Shown here: one piece after another, positions 1 through 5,449 of the stretch
Position numbering within the stretch: the first letter of the stretch is position 1
Layout: every line of letters begins with the position of its first letter
Origin: Oscillospiraceae bacterium
GTDB lineage: Bacteria; Bacillota_A; Clostridia; Oscillospirales; Oscillospiraceae
Direction of reading: 5' to 3'
NCBI GenBank assembly: GCA_017411665.1
Contig: JAFQPT010000255.1
Span: 1 to 7,248 of the forward strand
DNA: 7,248 nt
The notes under the pieces: model-generated
Databases searched by the model: none
Told to the model about the DNA's origin: nothing
What the model saw: the letters and a program-made list of their open reading frames with translations, nothing else
Made by a program: the position numbers and the translations under genes

Positions 1-572
1 ATACCGGGAATCATGCCGCAAACACGAATGCCTTCGCAACCCCATTCAATTGCAGCACACTTAACCAACCCTTCAACAGCGTGCTTAGTTGCAGTGTATT
101 CGCCCATGCCGGGACCGCCAACTCGAGCGGAAGGAGAAGCGAAGTTTACAATAGCACCGCCGCCATTGGCAACCATCGCATCATGAACAGCCTGCATACC
201 CAGCAGCTGAGACATCAGATTCAGTTTGAAAGTATTCAGCATACCTTCTTCGGTAATCTGCATAACAGGAGCACTGGGGCAAATACCTGCATTATTAACC
301 AGAGAGGTAATCTTACCAAACTTTTCTAGAGTATAAGCAACAACCTTTTCCCAGTCAGCCTTGGAGGTAGCGTCTGCTACGATGTAAGCTGCATTTTCGT
401 TCTTCAGTTCTGCCAGCTTAGCTGCACCTTCTGCTTCCTTACGAGAGGTAAATACGACTTGACCACCTTCAGCCAGAATCTTTTCTACGATTGCAGCACC
501 AATGCCCTTGGTACCGCCGGTAACGATCGCAACTTTACCTTCCATTTTACCAACATATTTTCTTCTTGCCAT
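1..572 (-). CDS. Short-chain dehydrogenase/reductase (SDR), C-terminus beyond window
   Basis: This is a classical SDR, an NAD(P)-dependent oxidoreductase acting on an alcohol or ketone in the cytoplasm. Only the first 190 residues lie in the window; about 60 more would be expected. Visible motifs are the cofactor-binding TGGTKGIG (residues 18-25), LVNNAG (91-96), the structural Asn in KLNLMS (118), the catalytic Ser in NFAS (146) and the catalytic YTATK (159-163), ending in the GMIPG stretch that follows beta-6. The TSR at 42-44, an Arg just after beta-2, favours NADP(H); this is inference. The start is the ATG at 572-570, with AGAAAGGA upstream (583-590) at about 10 bases; Met10 is a weaker alternative. 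It is transcribed divergently from tetR, so it may be a TetR target. The substrate is unknown, and 3-oxoacyl or sugar-alcohol activity are both possible. Confidence 0.9.
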   Translation of the reverse strand, partial: MARRKYVGKMEGKVAIVTGGTKGIGAAIVEKILAEGGQVVFTSRKEAEGAAKLAELKNENAAYIVADATSKADWEKVVAYTLEKFGKITSLVNNAGICPSAPVMQITEEGMLNTFKLNLMSQLLGMQAVHDAMVANGGGAIVNFASPSARVGGPGMGEYTATKHAVEGLVKCAAIEWGCEGIRVCGMIPG

Positions 573-640
573 GACTTTTCCGTCCTTTCTTTGTTGTGCA
601 TATTGTTTAAATTCGACGCTATCAGCGCCCGTTTTTTGTC

Positions 641-669
641 ATTTTAGGCTTGATAACTATCCCGGTCAA
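641..669 (-). promoter_or_regulatory. Sigma-A-type promoter for the SDR gene
   Basis: Read on the minus strand, TTGACC (669-664) and TAAAAT (646-641) are separated by exactly 17 bases. Transcription would start near 634 and give a leader of about 60 bases before the SDR ATG. A short dyad, CGCT-ATC-AGCG (617-627), lies just after the predicted start and could be an operator or a 5' hairpin. Hexamers and spacing are seen in the sequence; activity is inferred. Confidence 0.6.
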
Positions 670-805
670 TAAAATCGAAAGAATTAAGACATTTCAAAAA
701 AGATTGATTCATATCCGTCGAACAGCGCTTTTTTGGTGAAATTCGGATTTTTGTTCAAATACCGCAATTCGTTGGAACTTGTGCACAGAGCATTTTCACG
801 TCGTC

Positions 806-836
806 ATTCCGTCAAAATCGTTTATTTTGTCGGAAT
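806..836. repeat. 31-bp near-perfect dyad, candidate regulator site
   Basis: Left arm ATTCCGTCAAAAT (806-818) and right arm ATTTTGTCGGAAT (824-836) are inverted repeats matching at 12 of 13 positions, the one mismatch being T812/T830, around a 5-base centre. It lies about 25 bases upstream of the likely tetR -35 element, where an activator or a second repressor could bind. No T-run follows, so a terminator is unlikely. Confidence 0.5.
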
Positions 837-860
837 TCAGACAGTAACAAAAGAAAATAA

Positions 861-889
861 TTGAAATCTGATTATTTTGTATTTAAATT
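861..889 (+). promoter_or_regulatory. Likely tetR promoter
   Basis: TTGAAA (861-866) lies 17 bases before TAAATT (884-889) in an AT-rich stretch. The -10 match is only moderate and neighbouring A/T hexamers could serve instead. The predicted start, near 896, falls at the edge of the tandem repeat, so a protein bound there would block transcription. Confidence 0.4.
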
Positions 890-896
890 TAAAATA

Positions 897-924
897 TAGA
901 AACATACGTTTAGAAACATACGTT
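897..924. promoter_or_regulatory. Tandem 14-bp repeat, candidate TetR autoregulatory operator
   Basis: Two exact copies of TAGAAACATACGTT sit head to tail (897-910 and 911-924). Each creates a partly palindromic core, AAAC-ATAC-GTTT. They lie between the predicted tetR -10 box and its ribosome binding site, the usual place for autoregulatory TetR operators. Assignment to this TetR protein is inference from position and symmetry. Confidence 0.5.
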
Positions 925-944
925 TTCAAAGAAAGGAGGCCCTC

Positions 945-1538
945 ATGTCATCCAGAAGTGATAATGCCAGAATCAATCGAAAGCGCGCTTTCTCAATTCG
1001 AATGATTGAAACCGCTTTCATATCCTTACTGAAAGAAATGCCTTGCAGCAAAATTACTGTCACTGACATTTGTGAGAGAGCTGATATCAATCGTTCCACG
1101 TTTTACTCAAATTTCGATGATATGAACGCATTGATTGAGCACATTCAAATGTCGGCTGTAAGAAAATTTGAAGAAATAGCCAAAAAGCATCATGAAATGA
1201 CAGAGTTTGAAATCTATCGCAGTCATCTACAGGTCATTTTGGATATGGGAATCGAAGAAGTTGTATATAACATGCCGTCTTTTTCCTCTACCTACGCATA
1301 TAACAAAATCATGTACGACTATATTGTTGTTCCCAGATTGAATGATGCAAAGGATAAGGATCTGCTGATCGAGGCGTTTTGGTACAGCCGTGCAGGCGCT
1401 CAGCAATTGTTTGCATCCTGGGCAAGAACAGGCAAAAAGGTTTCTGTCGATGAGCTTGCCCGCAGAATCGCAAATTTGAACAACACCTGTATTGATTACG
1501 CCATGACAGGAAAAGACATCTCATCCAGAAAAAAATAA
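945..1538 (+). CDS. TetR/AcrR-family transcriptional regulator
   Basis: A 197-residue protein of normal TetR length. The N-terminal DNA-binding domain (about residues 12-67) has the family helix-turn-helix: ITVTDICERADINRSTFY at 37-54, followed by SNFDDMNALI at 55-64, a close relative of the common YxYFxxKxxLl pattern. Residues 70-190 are helical and would form the ligand-binding and dimerisation domain; the ligand cannot be predicted. The ATG at 945 follows a strong AAAGGAGG (932-939) at 5 bases. The gene is divergent from the SDR gene and lies upstream of the oxidase-etfBA operon, so both are candidate targets. Autoregulation through the 897-924 repeat is likely by position. The stop codon lies inside the terminator stem, so the unit appears monocistronic. 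Confidence 0.9.
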   Translation: MSSRSDNARINRKRAFSIRMIETAFISLLKEMPCSKITVTDICERADINRSTFYSNFDDMNALIEHIQMSAVRKFEEIAKKHHEMTEFEIYRSHLQVILDMGIEEVVYNMPSFSSTYAYNKIMYDYIVVPRLNDAKDKDLLIEAFWYSRAGAQQLFASWARTGKKVSVDELARRIANLNNTCIDYAMTGKDISSRKK

Positions 1539-1578
1539 GAAAGAGCACTGTATGAAACATTACAGTGCTCTTTCTTAT
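1535..1578 (+). terminator. Intrinsic terminator of tetR, 18-bp perfect stem
   Basis: ATAAGAAAGAGCACTGTA (1535-1552) pairs perfectly with 1561-1578 around an 8-base loop. The right arm ends in a T-rich CTCTTTCTTAT and more pyrimidines follow. The tetR stop codon (1536-1538) is part of the left arm. The A-rich start of the left arm would act as a U-tract in the opposite direction, so it may also stop minus-strand transcription. Confidence 0.85.
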
Positions 1579-1687
1579 GCTTTCATTCCCCATCACAATT
1601 GGAAAATAATCAAATTTTCGATAGTTGATACCATTCCAACAAAACTTCAAAAAATGTAGTAAATCTGCCTCAAATTCGGTTTTTTCG

Positions 1688-1716
1688 TTGACTGTATTTA
1701 GCGAATAAGCTAATTT
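1688..1716 (+). promoter_or_regulatory. Promoter of the oxidase-etfB-etfA operon
   Basis: TTGACT (1688-1693) and TAATTT (1711-1716) are separated by 17 bases, predicting a start near 1723 and a leader of about 50 bases. A small dyad AACT-C-AGTT (1718-1726) covers the predicted start. Further down, ATACGTA (1749-1755) shares the ATACGT core of the tandem repeat in front of tetR, a possible weak TetR contact. The preceding 1579-1687 is AT-rich with no other clear element. Confidence 0.55.
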
Positions 1717-1773
1717 GAACTCAGTTAATTTTTTGTTGTTTGACCAAAATACGTAAAGAAGGAGTGTTGAACT

Positions 1774-3126
1774 TTGATTACTGAACTTTTAAAAGAGTTA
1801 AGCGAAATCAACGATCTGCAGGTAATCACCGGAGACATGATTGGCGGAGATTACTGCCATGACGAGTATCCGGGTGGAAACTATGTCCCCGATGCTGTAA
1901 TTGAAGCAAATTCCACCGAAGCAGTCTCTGCTGTTATGGCTCTTTGCAGTCGTGCAGGTGTTCCTGTAACTGTTCGCGGTGCAGGAACCGGCCAGATGGG
2001 CGGCAGTGTCCCCGTTAAGGGTGGTATCGTTTTGTCTTTGAAAAGCATGAATCGTGTGCTTGGATATAATTCCGAAACACATATTCTGACCGTTCAGCCC
2101 GGTGTTGTTTTACAGGACGTTAAAAACGAAGCCGATTTGGTAGGAATGTACTATCCTCCCGATCCCGGTGAAACCACCGCAACCATCGGCGGCAATGTTG
2201 CAACCAACGCTTCCGGTCCTTGTGCAGTCAAATACGGCAGAACCGCAGACTACGTAGCTGAAGCTGTCATCGTTCTGGCTAATGGTATTATTACCGACCT
2301 TGTTGACAAGGAAACCATCATGGGCAGCGAAGGCACTCTGGCTGTTATTACCGAAATCGGTTTGAAGCTCATCGAAAAGCCCAAAGCTGATGCAATCCTG
2401 CTGTTCCCCTTTATGGACGCTGAATCTGCAATCAATGCTGCAAAAGCAATCATGGATGCCGGCTACGACCCTGCCGTTGTCGAATACATGGACACCGATT
2501 TGATTGAATTCTCCGGTAATGTCACCGGTAATCCCGTATTCCCCGTTGAAATCGATGGTGAAAGAGTCGGCGGCACTCTGATGGTAACAATCGAAGGCGA
2601 AGACGATGATAACGTCATGGAAAAAATGGAAACCATCGCTGAAATGGCTGAAGAAGGCGAAATCGAATGCTTGGACATTCTCGTTGGTGACAGCGTATCC
2701 ATGAAGCGCGAATTCTGGGCCGCACACAGCGCATTCCACACCTCTATGGAAAGCGGTGCAAAGAGTGCTCGCGAAATCAACATTGATGTTCCTGCCGATG
2801 CTATGCCGGAAATGATCGAATTTGCAAAGCAGCTGGGCGAAGAGATGGGTGTAAAAACCCTGCTCCATGCTCACGTGGGAAGTGGCGGCATGCACATTCA
2901 TGTTGCATCTGATTTGACAAAGGCAGAGCTTGCTCCCATTTATGCAGAAATTGCCGGTGAAATCTATGCAAAGTGTGTTGAACTGGGTGGCAATCCTCGC
3001 GGCGAATACGGCTACGGCTACGGAAAAATTCCTTATGTAACCGATGATGTAAAGAAAGAATTTATCAACAACAAGGCTGTTCTGGATCCTAAGGGAATTC
3101 TGAATCCCGGTAAGATTGTAGACTAA
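1774..3126 (+). CDS. FAD-linked oxidase (GlcD/LctD family), divergent active site
   Basis: A 450-residue GlcD-family flavoprotein, the family of glycolate oxidase GlcD, D-lactate dehydrogenases and D-2-hydroxyglutarate dehydrogenase, all of which oxidise 2-hydroxy acids. The N-terminal FAD-binding domain shows VRGAGTG (68-73 region), YPPDPGE (127-133), IGGNVATNA (138-146), KYGRTADYV (153-161) and GSEGTL (184-189). The C-terminal domain ends in the family-typical DPKGILNPGKI (438-448). Several usual catalytic positions differ: WAAH at 315-318 where the family has WxxR, HVGSGGMH at 367-374 instead of HxGDGNxH, and GEYG at 410-413 instead of GEHG. About 11 residues before GSEGTL are also missing. 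Start is TTG at 1774 with AGAAGGAG (1757-1764) at 9 bases; no in-frame ATG fits better. The 14-base gap to etfB indicates a shared mRNA and probably a complex with EtfBA. Substrate unknown. Confidence 0.87.
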   Translation: MITELLKELSEINDLQVITGDMIGGDYCHDEYPGGNYVPDAVIEANSTEAVSAVMALCSRAGVPVTVRGAGTGQMGGSVPVKGGIVLSLKSMNRVLGYNSETHILTVQPGVVLQDVKNEADLVGMYYPPDPGETTATIGGNVATNASGPCAVKYGRTADYVAEAVIVLANGIITDLVDKETIMGSEGTLAVITEIGLKLIEKPKADAILLFPFMDAESAINAAKAIMDAGYDPAVVEYMDTDLIEFSGNVTGNPVFPVEIDGERVGGTLMVTIEGEDDDNVMEKMETIAEMAEEGEIECLDILVGDSVSMKREFWAAHSAFHTSMESGAKSAREINIDVPADAMPEMIEFAKQLGEEMGVKTLLHAHVGSGGMHIHVASDLTKAELAPIYAEIAGEIYAKCVELGGNPRGEYGYGYGKIPYVTDDVKKEFINNKAVLDPKGILNPGKIVD

Positions 3127-3140
3127 GAAAGGACTCATTT

Positions 3141-3941
3141 ATGCTGAAAATTCTTGTATGTGTAAAGCAGGTACCTGACGTTGACCTAATGAAAATGGAC
3201 CCTGCTACCGGGACTCTGATCCGTGCAGGTGTTCCCACTATTTTAAATCCTCTGGATGCAAATGCACTTTCTGCTGCTCTGAAGGTAAAAGAAACCTACG
3301 GCGGCGAAGTGACTTTGATCACCATGGGTCCTCCCATGGCTGAAACTACCCTGCGCGAATGTTTGGCTGTAGGCGCGGATAAAGCAATTCTGGTTACCGA
3401 TAGAGCCTTCGGCAATGCCGATACGCTGGCAACCAGCTACTCTATTGTTTCTGCAGCCAATTGCGTAGATCACTATGACCTGATTTTCTGCGGCAAGGAA
3501 ACCGTGGACGGTGCAACCGGACAAATGGGCAGCCAGCTGGCAGAACGTTTTGACGCCGCTCAGATTACGTCTGCTTCTCTGATTAAGTCTGTAGACGAAG
3601 CAAACGGCACTCTGGTCGTAGAACGTGAACTGGAAACCGGTATTGAAACTCTGGAAGTAACTATGCCCGTACTGTTCACTATGGAAAAGACTCATTACCC
3701 CGCACGAATCCCCAATCTAAAAGGCAAAATGCGGGCAAAGAAAGCAGAAATCATGACCTTTACTGCCGATGACATCCCCGGCTTGGATCGAGGCAAGATC
3801 GGCGATCCCGGTTCCCCCACCAAGGTTCCCCGTATGTTCCCCCCTGTTATGCCCGAACCCGGCATGGTCATTAACGAAGGTTCCGTCTCTGCAGATGTCA
3901 ACAAACTCATTGAGCTGTTGTCTGCAGACGGTATGATTTAA
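3141..3941 (+). CDS. etfB: Electron transfer flavoprotein, beta subunit
   Basis: A 266-residue EtfB of normal length. It pairs with EtfA to form a cytoplasmic heterodimer that moves electrons between flavoprotein dehydrogenases and other carriers. Visible family features: CVKQVPD (7-13), NPLDANAL (36-43), GADKAILVTDRAFGNADTLA (78-97), the nucleotide-binding CGKETVDGATGQMG (117-130), ARIPNLKGKMRAKK (188-201) and GSPTKV (224-229). The DRAF-x-GADTLAT type of segment and GSPTxV are familiar from clostridial Etfs paired with butyryl-CoA or lactate dehydrogenases, some of which bifurcate electrons; whether this one does cannot be decided here. Start ATG 3141 has GAAAGGA (3127-3133) at 7 bases, placed just after the oxidase stop. 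Thirteen bases separate it from etfA. Confidence 0.95.
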   Translation: MLKILVCVKQVPDVDLMKMDPATGTLIRAGVPTILNPLDANALSAALKVKETYGGEVTLITMGPPMAETTLRECLAVGADKAILVTDRAFGNADTLATSYSIVSAANCVDHYDLIFCGKETVDGATGQMGSQLAERFDAAQITSASLIKSVDEANGTLVVERELETGIETLEVTMPVLFTMEKTHYPARIPNLKGKMRAKKAEIMTFTADDIPGLDRGKIGDPGSPTKVPRMFPPVMPEPGMVINEGSVSADVNKLIELLSADGMI

Positions 3942-3954
3942 GGAGGTCCGGATT

Positions 3955-4953
3955 ATGGATAAAAGCGCATACAAGAATATGTGGGTACATATTGAACACG
4001 ACGGTAACGTAGTACATCCTGTCTCTCTGGAGCTGTGCTGCGAGGTTCGCAAGCTCTGTGACCTGTCCGGCGATAAACTGATTGCCGTCATTGCAGGGAA
4101 TCTGCCCGAAGATGAAATTGATAAGGTCCGCGACTGTGGAATCGATGGGATTATTAAGGTCTGTGGTTCCGGCTATGCTCGCTACAACACCGAAGCATAT
4201 ACCAATCTGTATACTGTACTTTGCAAAAAATATAATCCCTCTGCTGTCTTCGTTGGCGGTACTACAAACGGTCGTGACTTTGCGCCTCGTTTCGCTGTTC
4301 GTCTGGAAACAGGCTGTACCTCCGACGCAACAGAAGTCATTTACAATCCCGACACCACCGATATCGAATTTGTAGAACCTGCAGCAGGCGGTAAGATTAT
4401 GGCTGTTATCACCATTCCCGAGCTGCGTCCTCAGGTTGCTACCATTCGTCCCGGTACCTTCAAGTATATTCCCGTGGGGAGAAAAATGATGATTGAAATG
4501 GTATACGAGGAAATCAGCTTCGATCCTGCTCTGATTCGCACAAAGCTGCTGGAATTCAACGCAAACGCATTTGACCCCGAGCTGGATATCGCAGACACCG
4601 AAGTGATCGTTTGTGTTGGCAACGGTCTCAAGGACGAAGAATCTCTGGGTCGCTACCGTGAACTGGCTGCTCTGCTGGGCGGTAAGATTGCATGCACCAG
4701 ACCTCTTGTTGACCGCGAATACCTGCCCTACAAGCTGCAGGTTGGTCAGTCCGGCGTGATGATCAAGCCTAAGCTGTATTTAGGCTTCGGCATCAGCGGC
4801 GCGGTAAACCACATTACAGGCGTAGACGCAGGAAAGTTTGTTGCCATAAACAAAGACCCCAACGCAGTCATTTTTAACTATTGCGACTACGGCATCGTAG
4901 GCGATATGGATGAAGTCTGCGATGCATTGATTGCGGCAATCAAAGCAAGATAA
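3955..4953 (+). CDS. etfA: Electron transfer flavoprotein, alpha subunit
   Basis: A 332-residue EtfA of normal length. The N-terminal domain begins with MWVHIEHDGNVVHPVSLEL (9-27), matching the common WVxIE start. The C-terminal FAD domain is well preserved: TRPLVD (248-253), LQVGQSG (261-267), GISGAVNHITG (279-289), AINKDPNA (297-304) and DYGIVGD (311-317). IRPGTF at 164-169 is the usual linker motif. Unlike LctC of Acetobacterium woodii, which I recall carrying an extra N-terminal ferredoxin-type iron-sulfur domain, nothing precedes the Etf fold here, and the three cysteines at 28, 29 and 35 do not make a cluster motif. The ATG at 3955 follows a near-perfect AAGGAGGT (3940-3947) that overlaps the etfB stop. 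It is the last gene of the operon. Confidence 0.95.
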   Translation: MDKSAYKNMWVHIEHDGNVVHPVSLELCCEVRKLCDLSGDKLIAVIAGNLPEDEIDKVRDCGIDGIIKVCGSGYARYNTEAYTNLYTVLCKKYNPSAVFVGGTTNGRDFAPRFAVRLETGCTSDATEVIYNPDTTDIEFVEPAAGGKIMAVITIPELRPQVATIRPGTFKYIPVGRKMMIEMVYEEISFDPALIRTKLLEFNANAFDPELDIADTEVIVCVGNGLKDEESLGRYRELAALLGGKIACTRPLVDREYLPYKLQVGQSGVMIKPKLYLGFGISGAVNHITGVDAGKFVAINKDPNAVIFNYCDYGIVGDMDEVCDALIAAIKAR

Positions 4954-4966
4954 TCCCTTGTGCCAC

Positions 4967-5082
4967 ACTCCGAAACTGTAGTTTTATTTCTTGACATTTT
5001 CAAAGTCAACATTGTTTCCTTGTTCAATATATTCATTGCCTATATTCAATTGCCTTTCCATTCAAAACTACAGTTTCGGAGT
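4967..5082. repeat. 19-bp perfect inverted repeat around 78 bases
   Basis: Left arm ACTCCGAAACTGTAGTTTT (4967-4985) and right arm 5064-5082 are exact reverse complements. The 78-base centre is AT- and pyrimidine-rich. On the minus strand it holds TTGACT (5009-5004), 17 bases and TAAAAC (4986-4981), the last overlapping the left arm. No T-run follows the right arm, so this is not a standard terminator. No target-site duplication is visible at the ends. It starts 13 bases after the etfA stop. Confidence 0.8.
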
Positions 5083-5106
5083 CTTCATAATTCATACTTG
5101 TATTTC

Positions 5107-5167
5107 AGCTGTTTCGAATGACGCGGCAGAAGCCGTGACTATACGGGTCAGCACATTCGAAACAGCT
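5107..5167 (+). terminator. 14-bp stem with branched loop and T-rich tail, possible operon terminator
   Basis: AGCTGTTTCGAATG (5107-5120) pairs perfectly with 5154-5167. The 33-base interior folds further: CGCGGC (5122-5127) can pair with GCCGTG (5132-5137) over an AGAA loop, or TGAC (5136-5139) with GTCA (5147-5150). The T-rich TTCTTTATT begins one base inside the right arm (5167-5175), which suits a plus-strand terminator for oxidase-etfBA, though it lies about 150 bases past etfA. Confidence 0.45.
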
Positions 5168-5218
5168 TCTTTATTCGATTTACAAGCTTTTGTCTCCCAT
5201 TTCACTCCAATCAAACAG

Positions 5219-5302
5219 AACAGCCTGAAATTTTGATGCGTTCTCTCCTTAGGCAATGATGTTCCGATACAAACCTCTTCCCGTGTCAGATTTCAGGCTG
5301 TT
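5219..5302. repeat. 13-bp perfect inverted repeat around 58 bases
   Basis: AACAGCCTGAAAT (5219-5231) and ATTTCAGGCTGTT (5290-5302) are exact reverse complements. The 58-base interior has no obvious further strong pairing and matches no riboswitch class I recognise on either strand. There is no convincing T-run on either side. Confidence 0.7.
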
Positions 5303-5379
5303 ATTGGATAAAAATGATTACAGGGAATTCTGAACAAAAATCGATAATTTAAATTTTGTACCAAAAACTTCCTTGAAAA

Positions 5380-5419
5380 GCATAAGACGTTCGGCATCTT
5401 AACTCCGGGCGTCTTATGC
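5380..5419 (+). promoter_or_regulatory. Hairpin in front of the rex ribosome binding site
   Basis: GCATAAGACG (5380-5389) pairs perfectly with CGTCTTATGC (5410-5419), and the stem extends inward by two G-U pairs and one C-G pair to 13 pairs with a 14-base loop. It ends 12 bases before the rex ribosome binding site. If transcribed, it could affect rex translation or mRNA stability, or act as an attenuator. No T-run follows it. Confidence 0.5.
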
Positions 5420-5449
5420 GCAATCCCGAGCAGAAAGGGTTGGCCATAC

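Larger units (their letters stand above)
573..944. other. Divergent SDR/tetR intergenic regulatory region
   Basis: This 372-base AT-rich stretch has no credible gene. It holds the SDR promoter on the minus strand (641-669), a 31-bp dyad (806-836), a likely tetR promoter (861-889) and a tandem 14-bp repeat (897-924). Between 670 and 805 I see no clear element beyond an AAATTCGG motif followed by a T-run (739-752) that recurs in front of the oxidase operon (1672-1686). The minus-strand SDR leader occupies roughly 573-634. Confidence 0.6.
4954..5449. other. etfA-rex intergenic region with four inverted repeats
   Basis: This 496-base stretch has no convincing gene: the only open frame of note (4991-5236, plus) runs through two hairpins, lacks a ribosome binding site and has no recognisable features. 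It contains four consecutive perfect inverted repeats with unrelated arms (4967-5082, 5107-5167, 5219-5302, 5380-5419), spaced 24, 51 and 77 bases apart. An AT-rich dyad ACAAAA/TTTTGT (5334-5339/5354-5359) lies in the last gap. I find no convincing rex promoter; GATAAT (5343-5348) and TTGAAA (5374-5379) lack good partners. Confidence 0.6.

Noticed and set aside
81..647. Plus-strand open frames at 81-329 and 459-647
   Set aside because: Both lie opposite the SDR gene or its leader, whose minus-strand frame carries all SDR motifs.
2110..3138. Long minus-strand open frame (342 codons) opposite the first oxidase
   Set aside because: It is the antisense shadow of a strongly conserved plus-strand gene; its translation has no family motifs and it has no ribosome binding site.
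4991..5236. 81-codon plus-strand open frame in the etfA-rex gap
   Set aside because: No ribosome binding site, low-complexity translation, and it crosses two perfect inverted repeats; better explained as non-coding.
4967..5302. MITE or insertion-sequence remnants
   Set aside because: The inverted repeats have unrelated arms, no visible target-site duplications and no transposase fragment; not excluded without a genome-wide copy search.
5219..5302. Known riboswitch (glycine, c-di-GMP, fluoride, T-box)
   Set aside because: Both strands were compared by eye with the conserved cores of these classes and none matched; only a 13-bp closing stem is present.
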